Source: Poriferisocius sp965200775
Lineage (GTDB): Bacteria; Actinomycetota; Acidimicrobiia; Acidimicrobiales; Bin134
Length of the DNA: 64,000 nucleotides
Assembly: GCA_965200775.1 (NCBI GenBank)
Contig: OZ241383.1
Coordinates: forward strand, 930,001-994,000
Direction of reading: 5' to 3'
Shown here: piece after piece, positions 8,205 to 18,100 of the stretch
Layout: each line of letters opens with the position of its first letter
Position numbering within the stretch: the stretch's first letter is position 1
Made by a program: the position numbers and the translations under genes
Notes under the pieces: model-generated
Seen by the model: only the letters and a program-made list of their open reading frames with translations
The model's database searches: none
What the model was told of the DNA's origin: nothing

Positions 8205-9130
8205 TGGCCCCACCGTAGCAGCGCGGCTGCAACGCTCATACCTGCTCCGAAGCCCACAAGGAGCACTATGTCGCCTTCGTTGATGTTGCCGTTTGTCACG
8301 GCGGCATCCATGGCGAGGGGGATGGAGGCCGACGAGGTATTGCCGGTTACCTCGAGCACGGTGGCGGCCCGCTCCAGGGGGATGTCCAGGCGTTTCATGG
8401 CGCTCTCGATTATGCGGAGGTTGGCCTGGTGGGGGATTACGGCGACCACGTCGGAGGCTTGCAGGCCCGCGCCGGCGAGCACCCTTTTGCTGGCCGAGAC
8501 CATGACCCGCACTGCCTGGCGGAACACCTCCTTGCCGTCCATCCTTATGTAATCGCCGAAGTCGCAGGTGAGCAGGTCGGCGAAGCGCCCTTCGGAGCCC
8601 ATGTAGGTGCTGAGGACGCCGTGGCCGGGGGTCTGGGCCGGGGTCATCACCACAGCGCCGGCGCCGTCTCCGAACAAGATGGCGGTGGTGCGGTCTTCCC
8701 AGTCGGTGAACCGGCTGAGGGTGTCCACTCCCACCACCAGCACCCGTTCCATGCCCGCGGCGATCTGGGCCTGGGCCATGGTTACGCCGTAGGTGAACCC
8801 GGAGCAGGCAGCGTTCAGGTCGAAGGCGCCGCAGGTGGCGCCCAGTTCGTTTTGTAGGCGGTTGGAGACGGCGGGGAACACCTGGTCGGGGGTGCAGGTG
8901 GAGCAGATGATGAGGTCGAGGTCGGCGGGGTCGATCTCGGCTTGCTTGAGGGCGACTCGGGCGGCCTGGCTGCTCAGCTCCAGGCAGCTTCCCCCCACAC
9001 GGCGTTCCCGGATGCCGGTGCGTTCCACGATCCACTCGTCGCTGGTGTCGAGTTCCCTGGCCAGGTCGTGGTTGGTTATGACCTCGTGGCCCATCGCGGT
9101 GCCCAACCCGGAGATAGCGGCTCGGTTCAT
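8201..9130 (-). CDS. fabH: Beta-ketoacyl-ACP synthase III
   Basis: A 309-residue enzyme that starts fatty-acid synthesis by condensing an acyl-CoA primer with malonyl-ACP. The active-site cysteine lies in LNAACSGFTYG, the histidine in IPHQANLRI, and the asparagine in VTGNTSSASIP. The N terminus MNRAAISGLGTAMG is slightly shorter than usual but keeps the first strand. It lies 84 nt downstream of fabD and overlaps fabG by 4 nt. The primer specificity (straight or branched) cannot be read from the sequence. Confidence 0.94.
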   Translation of the reverse strand: MNRAAISGLGTAMGHEVITNHDLARELDTSDEWIVERTGIRERRVGGSCLELSSQAARVALKQAEIDPADLDLIICSTCTPDQVFPAVSNRLQNELGATCGAFDLNAACSGFTYGVTMAQAQIAAGMERVLVVGVDTLSRFTDWEDRTTAILFGDGAGAVVMTPAQTPGHGVLSTYMGSEGRFADLLTCDFGDYIRMDGKEVFRQAVRVMVSASKRVLAGAGLQASDVVAVIPHQANLRIIESAMKRLDIPLERAATVLEVTGNTSSASIPLAMDAAVTNGNINEGDIVLLVGFGAGMSVAAALLRWGQ

Positions 9131-9214
9131 GGTTGTTGCTCTGTTTGTGGCTGTTTTCTTGTCGGCGGCTGTTTTGGGGTGGTGGCTCGGTTCATGGTTG
9201 CGTCCCGGCTCGCT

Positions 9215-10390
9215 TCAGGCCGTTCGCAGCCAGGCGATGGGTTGGCTGGCCGTCACTCGTTCCCCGGCCACGGCCAAAAAACCCATGATGACGCCGGCCC
9301 ACGGGGAGCGGACCTCGGTGTCGCCGATGTTTCCCAGGAGTTGCCCGGCGGGGATGGTGGTGCCCAGAAGGTGGTCGTCGGTGGGCTGGAATACGCCGGC
9401 GGCTGGGCTCACAACCAGCCGTTCGGTGGTGAACAGGGCCTCGCCTTCGATGGGGCCGGTCACGGTCACCGGGGGTCCGGCCAGTGCTTCGAGGACGGTG
9501 TCGACATCGGCAGGGGCGTTCACCTTCAGGGTTTTGCATTCCTTGGCGGTGCGCTTCACCGTGCCTGTGAGCACCGCACCGGGGCCCAACTCAACGAAGG
9601 TGGTGAAGCCGGCGTCGCACATGTTGTGGACCGACTGGCGCCACCGCACCGGGTTGGTGAGCTGGGTGTTCAGCAGTTCGGCCCACGAGTCGGCCTCGGT
9701 GTGAGCGGCGGCGTCCACGTTGGAGTACACGGGGTGGTCGGGTACCCGGAACTCGGTCCGGCCCACGGCCTTCTGGAGGCGGTCCCGGGCTGAGGCCATG
9801 AACGGGGTGTGGAATGCGCCGCCAACAGGTAGGGGCATCACCCGCTTGGCGCCGAGTTCCTTGGAGATTGCACCGGCGGCTTCCACCAGCGGGGGAGAGC
9901 CGGCAATGACCACCTGGCCGGGAGCGTTGTAGTTGGCCACCCATACATCGCCATCGGCTTGTTGGCAGGCTTGCTCGACCAAGTCGTCGTCGAGGCCCAT
10001 GATGGCCGCCATGGTGCCGCCCTGTTCTTCGGCAGCGACCTGCATGGCCTCGCCCCGCTCGGCCACCAGGCGGACTCCGTCGATGAAATCAACCACACCG
10101 GCGGCCACCAGAGCGGAGTATTCGCCCAGGCTGTGCCCGGCGTGACCGGCGGTTTCGATGCCGACCCGGGTGACGGCATCAAGGGCGATCATCGACATCA
10201 TGAAGGTGGAGAGCTGGGAGTTGCGGGTTTCGCGCAGTTCATCGTCGGTGGCGTGTAGCAGGAGCCGGGCCACGTCCCGTCCGGCCGCCTCCGAGGCCTC
10301 AGCCACCAGCTCCCAAGAGGGATGGTCGACCCACGCCGAGCCCATTCCGGCCTTTTGGGATCCCTGGCCGGGATAGGTAAAACAGATCAT
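9215..10390 (-). CDS. fabD: Malonyl-CoA:ACP transacylase with extra C-terminal lipoyl/biotinyl-like domain
   Basis: Residues 1 to about 300 are FabD, which loads malonyl groups onto ACP: YPGQGSQKAGMG at the N terminus, the catalytic serine in GHSLGEYSAL, the arginine in VAERGEAM, and the histidine in GGAFHTPFM. A normal FabD stops near residue 310. Here about 85 more residues follow, resembling the biotinyl/lipoyl hammerhead fold: VVSPAAGVFQPT, then TIPAGQLLGNIG, then VRSPWAGVIMGFLAVAGERV and a closing PIAWLRT. The lysine-bearing MKM loop is missing, so the domain is probably unmodified and structural or protein-binding. The ATG start has GGGAGG about 12 nt upstream. It heads the fabD-fabH-fabG-acpP-fabF operon. 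Confidence 0.9.
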   Translation of the reverse strand: MICFTYPGQGSQKAGMGSAWVDHPSWELVAEASEAAGRDVARLLLHATDDELRETRNSQLSTFMMSMIALDAVTRVGIETAGHAGHSLGEYSALVAAGVVDFIDGVRLVAERGEAMQVAAEEQGGTMAAIMGLDDDLVEQACQQADGDVWVANYNAPGQVVIAGSPPLVEAAGAISKELGAKRVMPLPVGGAFHTPFMASARDRLQKAVGRTEFRVPDHPVYSNVDAAAHTEADSWAELLNTQLTNPVRWRQSVHNMCDAGFTTFVELGPGAVLTGTVKRTAKECKTLKVNAPADVDTVLEALAGPPVTVTGPIEGEALFTTERLVVSPAAGVFQPTDDHLLGTTIPAGQLLGNIGDTEVRSPWAGVIMGFLAVAGERVTASQPIAWLRTA

Positions 10391-10427
10391 CAGGGGTCAG
10401 ACCTCCCAAAAGGCGGCGGGGTTTCAT

Positions 10428-10433
10428 ACTCTA
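10428..10433 (-). promoter_or_regulatory. -10-like hexamer TAGAGT of the fab operon
   Basis: On the minus strand TAGAGT lies 37 nt upstream of the fabD ATG, with a GGGAGG ribosome-binding site between them. This gives a short leader, unlike the leaderless genes elsewhere. It is assigned by hexamer match only. Confidence 0.3.
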
Positions 10434-10457
10434 CGGCCCAGCGGCGCCCACCTGGGG

Positions 10458-10542
10458 GACCGAAGCGCCCATCGGGGTAGGGGGGCACCCCGTCCTGAAT
10501 CCCCCGATGCCCAGGGTGGGCGACCGAAGGACCCATCGGGGG
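10458..10542. repeat. Direct repeat pair with an intervening inverted copy, between fabD and tRNA-Leu
   Basis: Two 20-nt copies (10458-10477 and 10522-10541, 18 of 20 identical) both end in CATCGGGG. Between them CCCCGATG (10502-10509) is the reverse complement, so it can pair with either copy but not both at once. The rest of the roughly 250-nt stretch 10391-10642 shows no gene. Confidence 0.6.
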
Positions 10543-10642
10543 CAGGAGCGCTATTGGTGAGCCTCGGAGGTGGCGAGGCCCTACACTGGACCTTCCTCCA
10601 TCTGGCACCCGCCAGACCAGGTGCTTTCCGCACCAACCCCCC

Positions 10643-10726
10643 GCCCGGGTGGTGGAATTGGTAGACGCGCCGGACTCAAAATCCGGTTCCTGCAAGGGAG
10701 TGAGGGTTCGAGTCCCTCCCCGGGCA
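10643..10726 (+). tRNA. tRNA-Leu (anticodon CAA)
   Basis: An 84-nt class II tRNA. The acceptor stem pairs GCCCGGG (10643-10649) with CCCGGGC (10719-10725). The anticodon loop CTCAAAA between CCGGA and TCCGG stems gives CAA, reading the leucine codon TTG. The T-arm contains GGTTCGAGTCC, and a long variable arm is present. The discriminator base is A10726; the next bases are CCC, so CCA is not encoded. It stands directly upstream of the defence genes, a common place for island integration, although no second copy of its 3' end was found in the window. Confidence 0.95.
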
Positions 10727-10881
10727 CCCAGTCCAGACTGCATTTTGCCTGGTAGCGAGCCTGATTGTGTCCGCTCTGGCAAACCGGCTCAGTCTCATGT
10801 GGCCGCCCATATGAGGATTTCTCGGGCCACGATGGCAAGGTGGTTGAAGCGCTAGGGGAGATGTCGTCCGTCGTGTCGGGG

Positions 10882-10887
10882 TAGTGT
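10882..10887 (+). promoter_or_regulatory. -10-like hexamer TAGTGT upstream of the methylase (putative leaderless promoter)
   Basis: TAGTGT ends 9 nt before the GTG at 10897 with no ribosome-binding site between. It fits the TAGNNT pattern seen before other genes here. Confidence 0.35.
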
Positions 10888-10896
10888 CTCCGGTTC

Positions 10897-13800
10897 GTGG
10901 ATGGCTTCCTTCTAGAGCGAGACCCCACCACCTGGGTGGCACCGGCGGGCTTTCCCTCTGCTCTGGAGCCGGGCGGCGTATTCGTGCAGGACGCTCCGAG
11001 CGGGCTGGAGGTGGCGCTGGTTCGAGCGTCGCAGAAGCCCAAGATGTCTGAGTTGCGCGAGGGATGGTTAAGGCGACGGGCCGGTCGGGCCAGCCCGGTG
11101 CTGCTGGTGGCGTTCTATCCCACAGCGGAGGGCGAGCGGGTGTCGCTTTGCGGCCCTGTGGGGGAACCGCCGGTAGTGCATCGCGACATTGAAGTGTCGC
11201 AGGCCGAGAGGCTGGCGGAGGTCGCCTTGCGCGAGCCCACCCACCATGCCGCCACCCGCTTCCTGCTGGCTGCTATGCCGGAACTGGATTCCCCGTTTCC
11301 GGGTCTTCGCAATGTCGGCTTGCTGGCCACCCAGGAACTCAGGGTCGGGGTTCCCGCTCGGTCCGACTGGGCTTCGGCCAACGGGCGCTCCTTGGCCCTG
11401 CTCGGGCGTCGGGGTCGCCATTTGGTCGAAGGCTTGGGGTTCGAGATTCAACGCTCGCCATCAACGCCTCCATGCTCACCATCAGTGGCCGAAAGCACGC
11501 CGTCGCTGTCTTTTGCGACGAAGACGAGCCGTTTGAGGCGCCATCGGGCCGCTTCGGTAACACCTCGCCGGTATCTCAGGCGTTGGCTTTAGCCGATCGG
11601 GAGAGAGTTGATTGGGTCATCCTCACCAGGGCATCGGAGATCCGCCTCTATGCCGCTCGCCCCGATACCGGTGTAGGCCGAAAGGGTCGGGCCGAGACCT
11701 TCGTGGAGCTGAATCTGTCGCTGGTGCCCGACGAACTCGCTGGCTACCTTCATCTGTTGTTTTCCGCCGCGGCTCTTGAGGAAAACGGCACCCTCGAGGA
11801 GATCCTTGATCGGTCGGCAGACTATGTGGCCGACTTGGCCTCTCGGCTCAGGGAGCGGGTCTACCGCGAGACGGTGTCTGACTTGGCCAACGCTGTGGCT
11901 GCCCGGCTGTCGAGCGATCGGCATCGTGACGACCTGACCGAGAATGATCTGGCCGATGCCTATGAGCAGGTCATGGTCATCTTGTTCCGGCTCCTGTTCG
12001 TGGCCTACGCCGAGGACAAGAACCTGCTGCCTTATCGCACCAACGGCCGGTACGCCGATCACTCCCTGTCGAGAAAGGCTCGACTTCTTGCCGAGGACCG
12101 TCACGAGGGCCGAGGTACCTACGACAATCAGGCAACCGACCTGTGGGACGACGTGAACCAGCTCTGGGATGCGGTGAACCGCGGTAACGGCGACTGGGGA
12201 GTGCCGGCCTACAACGGCGGCTTGTTCTCCACCGATCCTGAGGTGAGCCGGTCGGGTGCGGCCATTGCTGACATGAAGCTCACCAACGCAGAGTTCGGTC
12301 CTGCCCTGTCGGCGGTGTTGGTGGACCGGGGTCCCGAGGGAATCGGCCCGGTGGACTTCCGATCGCTGTCGGTGCGGGAGTTCGGCACCATCTACGAAGG
12401 GCTATTGGAGTCGAAGCTCTCTGTGGCCCAAGACGACCTAACTGTCAGGCCCATCAAGGGGGAAGACCAGTTTGTGCCTGCTTTCGAAGGTGATGAGGTG
12501 GAGGTTGAGGCAGGTGCGGTGTACTTCCACAACCGCTCAGGGGCCCGCAAGGCCACCGGTTCCTATTTCACCAAGCCGTTCGCGGTCGAACACCTGCTGG
12601 ACAACGCGTTGGAGCCTGCGCTCGACGACCACATCTTCCGGCTCGACGAGCTACGGGAGTCCGGTGACAACGCGGCGCTCGCCGATGCGTTCTTCGACTT
12701 TCGCTGTGCCGACATCGCCATGGGTTCGGCTCACTTCCTGGTGGCCGCCGTAGATCGCATTGAGGCCCGCCTGTCGGCTTGGCTCTCCCTTCACCCTGTG
12801 GCCCCTGTCACAGGGGAGTTGAACCGTTTGCGAGAAGCCGCCTTCATGGCGCTGGGCGAGCTGGCCGATGGGGTTGAGGTCGAGTCGAGTTCCCTGCTCC
12901 GTCGCCAAGTGGCTCGCCACTGCATCTACGGCGTCGACAAGAACCGAATCGCGGTGGAGCTGGCCCGCCTTGCCATCTGGGTACACACTTTCGTTCCCGG
13001 CTTGCCGTTGTCATTCCTGGATCACAACCTCATCCAAGGCGACAGCCTCTCCGGCGTTGCCACCCTCGACGAGGTGGTATCCGTGCTTGATCCCGATGTC
13101 GACCACAGTACCCCGAGCCTGTTTCGTGGCCAATTCGAAGACTTGCTATCGGTTGCCAAAGATGCGCTGCGTCGTCTTGCCCGTACCTCCGATGCCACCA
13201 AGAGGGAGATTGACGAAGCTCGGTCCGCTCACCAAGAGGCCCAAGACACCGTTGCTGAGTTACGAACAATCCTTGATGTGATCACCGCACATCGGGCTGA
13301 GGCCTGTTCGCTTCCGGAGAAGTTTGAAGTGGACGCATTCGCTCGTCTTGCCCAGCGCCCTGCTGTTGTCGAGCAGGTCGCGACCTTGCAGCCCGTTCAC
13401 TTCCCGACAGACTTTCCCGAGGTCTTCCTCCGAGACGATCCTGGATTCGACTGCCTCATCGGAAACCCACCCTGGGAGCAAGTGGTTGTCCAGGAGCATG
13501 TGTGGTGGGGTACCTACCTGCCCCGCATCAGGGGGCTGGCAACCAAGCAAATGAACGACGAGATCACCCGATTCAGACGGTCTCGACCCGACCTTGAGGC
13601 TGAATTTGAACGGGAGCTGGAAGAGGCTGAAGAGATGCGTGAGGTCTTGCGCAACGTCTTTCCCGACCTTGGTTCGGGCCGTACAGATCTATACAAGGCA
13701 TTCGCCTGGCGGAATTGGTATCTGACTCGCCAGTCAACAGGTCGAATTGGCATCGTGCTCCCTCGCACCGCCCTACAGACCAAAGGTTCAGAGGGTTGGC

Positions 13801-15156
13801 GCAAGACGGTTCTTGAGGGGGGAGCGTTCAGCGATGTGGTTATGTTGTTGAACACCGGGGGTTGGGTATTCGACGAGGTACATGGACAATACACGGTCGC
13901 ACTATGTTCCCTTTGCAAGCGAAAGGAGAACCTGGGAACCGTGACGCTTGGCGGCCCCTACTCCGGATGGCCAGAGTATGTGGCCAACAGAAAGTTGGGG
14001 TCCGAGAGCATTCCGGTGGACGAGTTCATCTCGTGGTCCGAAGACGCAGGCTTCCCCCAGCTTCCCGCCCATCCCGGGGCCTCTGAGCTTGTTTCGCAAG
14101 CTAAGGGCCCACCCAACAATCGGTGACCGTCAAGCTCCAGCAGCAGTGAGAGATGATGAGGTGGACACCGGTCCGTCCGTCCGTCCGTCCGTCCGTCCGT
14201 CCGTCCGTCCGACCGACCGACCGACCGACCGACCGACCGACCGACCTGGCGAGTACGTCCACTACAGGGAGACCTCAACGCCACAAACGACAAGCACCGG
14301 TTCATCCTCGACGGTGGACAGAGCCGCCCGCACCGAGAGCTCGACGCTACCGCCGACAAGCACCGGTTCACTCTCGATGGAGGCAATGCGGCCGTGACTG
14401 TCGAGGGCGACCTCTGGCTTCGTCTACAAAGGGGCATCATTTGATCTCTGGCAGCCCGATACCGGTGAGTACTACGCCTCGGTGGACTCCGGTGAAGATC
14501 ACCAACCATCTTCAGCAGAAACGCCGTCGCCAGCACAGAACTTCCAAATCGCCGTTTGCCGAGTTTCCGAAGAACACATCGAGGACCCTGACACCCTTCC
14601 CTGCCTGAGCCCACGCATTGCCTTTCGTAATGTCACTAAGGTCCCACTGATTCACACGTACGGTGATCACCGCTCTGGTACCGGGATCCATCGTCATCAC
14701 CAACGCGGCTCCATATCTGCTATGGCCGAAAGGCACCGCGCGTGACACGGCTTATCTGCTCGGAGTTCTGTCATCGATGATTCTGGACTGGTACGCGCGG
14801 TGTGTCATGTCGAGATTAATCTCAATTTCCACATCTTCAATAACTTTCCTGTTCCCGACCCTGGGGAAGGTCACCCCATTCGAGACCGAGTGGTCGAAAT
14901 CGCCGGTCGCCTCGCCGCGGTGGATAAGCGCTTTGCAGAATGGGCCGCTGAGGTGGGCGTTCCGGTGGGGTCAGCAAACGATGAGGCCGTCAAGCAAGAC
15001 CTCATCTACGAGCTGGATGCCTGCGTAGCCCATCTCTATGGTCTCGATGACGATGACTTGGCGGTGGTCTACGAGACCTTCAGCAAGAAGGTGGACTACT
15101 CCGACCGCCACGCAGCCGTCCTCTCACACTTCAGGACTCTCCATGACCATGAATGA
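10897..15156 (+). pseudogene. Eco57I/PglX-type adenine-specific DNA methylase, broken by about eight frame disruptions
   Basis: Joined across frames this would be a protein of about 1,400 residues of the large N6-adenine methylase class found in Type IIG, BREX (PglX) and DISARM (DrmMI) systems. The catalytic motif NPPW is at about 13465 (LIGNPPWEQVV), and GARKATGSYFTKPFAVEHLL marks the start of the SAM-binding domain. The piece 10897-11445 (LLATQELRVGVPAR, HLVEGLGFEI) joins after a -1 shift near 11447 to a long open stretch ending at 14126. The same protein then continues in changing frames, with shifts near 14098, 14270, 14442, 14495, 14568, 14650 and 14800: ELFRKLRAHPTIGDRQ, the microsatellite, FDLWQPDTGEYYASVD, DPDTLPCLSPRIAFRNVT, TALVPGSIVITNAAPYLL and INLNFHIFNNFPVPDPG. 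The disruptions cluster in the C-terminal, target-recognition part. It overlaps the helicase gene by 14 nt, so the pair was one operon. Confidence 0.85.
14171..14246. repeat. Tetranucleotide microsatellite (GTCC)10(GACC)9 inside the methylase gene
   Basis: Ten perfect GTCC units (14171-14210) are followed without a break by nine perfect GACC units (14211-14246), 76 bp in all. The units differ by one base (T to A). Read in the methylase frame they encode repeated PSVR and then PTDR. Gain or loss of one unit would shift the reading frame. Confidence 0.98.
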
Positions 15157-18100
15157 GAAGCCCGAGTTTGTCATCAATCAGGATGGGCAGACCGTGGCAG
15201 ATTCGCTGAACGGGTTCATTACCCACGCCGCCACCGAGTTCGTCGGAGGGGCCCGCCTTGACGTCGCCACCGCCTACTTCAACGTGGGCGGCTACTCGCT
15301 CATTGCCGACTCGCTGGATCACGTCACCGGAGCGCGCCTGCTGTTGGGGGCGGAGCCAACCCCGCCGGAGAACCGCCGGCGAGCCCTGCGGCATGAGTCG
15401 GCCCACCCGCAGCGGGCGGCCCGCACCCGACTGCGCCAGGCTCTGGACACTCATGAGCAGAACCTTGTCATTGAGCGGGACCATCTTGGCTTCACCCTTG
15501 AGGTAGATACCGTGACGCGCCGATTGGTGGAGTGGCTACGGTCGGGAAAAGTCCAGGTGCGACGCTTGGAGGGCCAGTTCCTGCACGGCAAGGCGTTCTT
15601 GGTGTGTGATCGTTCCCATGGGGTGGTGGCTGGTTCATCCAACTTCACCTACGCCGGGTTGGCCACCAACCTGGAGCTGAACCTGGGCAACTACTCCCCC
15701 CATGTGGTGGGCAAGGTGGGGGATTGGTTTGATGAGCTTTGGGAGCAGGCGGTCGATTACGACTTGGCCTCCCTGTTCGTGACCCGCTTTGAGCCTCATG
15801 TGCCCCAGCTCGTGTATCTACGAATGCTGTGGGAGTTCTACGGGGAGGAGTTGGAAGAAGAGGCAGCTTACGAGGGTGTACCTCAGATCCACCTCACCAC
15901 ATTCCAAAGCGACGGTCTGTGGCGGGCTCGGCGCATCCTGGATGAGCGAAACGGGGTGCTGATCGCCGACGAGGTCGGCTTGGGCAAGACTTTCTTGGCC
16001 GGTGAGCTGATCCAGGAGGCCGCGCTCGGACGCCGACAGAGGGTGCTGGTCATCACGCCTGCCACGCTTCGTGACGGTCCATGGCGGGCGTTCATTTCCG
16101 AGCATCTGTTGCCAGTGGAACTGGTGTCGTACGAGGAGATGATGGCGGACGGCCGATTGAACCCCGAGCACAGCCAGCCTCCGAGGCTTAAGGCAGGCAT
16201 CAACGATTACGCCATGGTGGTGATCGACGAGGCCCACAACCTTCGCAATCCCGGTACCCAGCGGGCCCAGGCGCTACGCCGCCTGCTGGAAGGATCGCCT
16301 CCCAAGAAGCTGGTGATGCTCACCGCCACACCTGTGAATAACAGCTTGTGGGATCTCTATCACCTGCTCGGGTATTTCCTGCGTAACGACGCTGTGTTCG
16401 CCGACGCCGGGATTCGGTCGCTACACGACCACTTCAAGAAGGCCATGGCACTGAACCCCGACGACCTCACCCCCGAACACCTATTCGACGTGCTTGACGC
16501 GGTTTCGGTACGTCGCACCAGGTCGTTCGTAAAGCGCTTCTATCCCAACGACACCATCAGAGTTGGGGGTAAGGAACAGGTCATCGACTTTCCCACTCCC
16601 CGGGTGCGCAAGGTGAACTACCAGCTTGACGAGGTTATGCCCGGGTTCTTCGACCGGTTCGCCCGTGCGCTCGATTCCGAGGCCGGCACCAGTGATCCCC
16701 AAGCGCTGAGCTTGGCCCGTTACTCGCCATCCCAATATCGCCTCGATCATGACGTCGATTCCTACGAGGTGCAGCTCGCTGGGCTGCTGCGGTCGGGTCT
16801 TCTGAAGCGGTTCGAGTCGTCACCATTCGCTTTCGCTGAGACTTGCACTCGGATGGCTGCCAGCCACGATGCGTTTCTGCAGGTGCTTGACAATGGTCGG
16901 GTAGCCACTGGCGACGCTCTGGCCGACTGGATCTCAACCGATTCGGACGACATGGACGAGGAGCAGCTCGACACCTATCTGGACGGCATCGTCGGTGTGA
17001 CCGATGATGCTGCTCGGTACGACGTTGCCCGGTTGGGGGAGCACGTCCGGCGCGACCGTGACCTGCTCGTGTCCTTTGCCTCCGAGGCCCGTGCCGTCAC
17101 CCGATCCGACGATCCCAACCTGGCCGTGTTGATTGACGAGTTGGCTGATATCGCTGCCGAGGCCGCAGCGGAGGGAATCGGCCCCGAAGATGTGCGTGAC
17201 CGGCGGAAAGTCCTCATCTTCAGTTACTACGCCGACACCGTCGACTGGGTTTTCGAGCATCTGGAAGATGCCACTCAGACCGATGAGCGGCTGGCTTCCT
17301 ACCGGGGCCGCATCGCATCTTTATCGGGTGCATCGGGGACCGGGAGCAAGGAGTCGGTGCTATGGGGTTTCGCTCCTCGTACCACCGATGCCCCCGAGGG
17401 GTTCGACGACGACCTCTACGACATTGTGGTCACCACCGATGTGCTGGCCGAAGGTGTCAACCTTCAGCAAGCCCGCCACATCATCAACTACGACTTGCCG
17501 TGGAATCCGATGCGGCTCGTGCAGCGCCACGGGCGAATCGACCGCATCGGTTCGCTCCATCGGGAGGTATTTCTGCGCTGTGTGTTCCCCGACGACCGGC
17601 TCGACGACTTGCTGGGCCTGGAGAAGCAGCTGCATCTCAAGATCGCCCAGGCCGCGGCCAGCATTGGCGTGGGTGAGGTGTTGCCCGACCAAGCCGCCCG
17701 AGTTGAGATCAACTTTGCCGAGACTCGGGAGGAAATCGAGCGCATTCGCAACGAGGAGGCGATCATTTTCGAGCAGGGCGGCACGGATCGAGGGGTGCTT
17801 TCCGGTGAGGAGTTCCGCCAAGAACTACGCCAGGCGCTCGAAGACGGCAATCTCGCTAGCCAGATCAAGTCTCTTCCGTGGGGCTCTGGATCGGGCATGG
17901 CCGTTGCTGCGCCTGATGGTCGACCGGGCTACGTCTTCTGCGCCCGAGTAGGTGATCACCACCGGCCACAGTTCCTATTCGTGGAATCGGGGGACAGTGC
18001 CGGTGGTGACGTGGTGGATGAAACCCTGGCTTGCCTGAGCACGGCCCGCCCCCCGGCCGGGTTCAACACCGACTGGCACCTCGACGACACCGCCATGCAA

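Noticed and set aside
8205..9035. Long minus-strand frame upstream of fabG as an N-terminal extension
   Set aside because: It is the antiparallel-frame shadow of fabH; FabG is complete from 8204.
14171..14246. CRISPR array
   Set aside because: The units are 4 nt with no spacers; no array of any kind was seen in the window.
14153..14608. Separate reading frame over the microsatellite (PSVR/PTDR repeats) as a gene of its own
   Set aside because: A 4-nt repeat is open in all frames by nature, and the flanks are out-of-frame methylase sequence.
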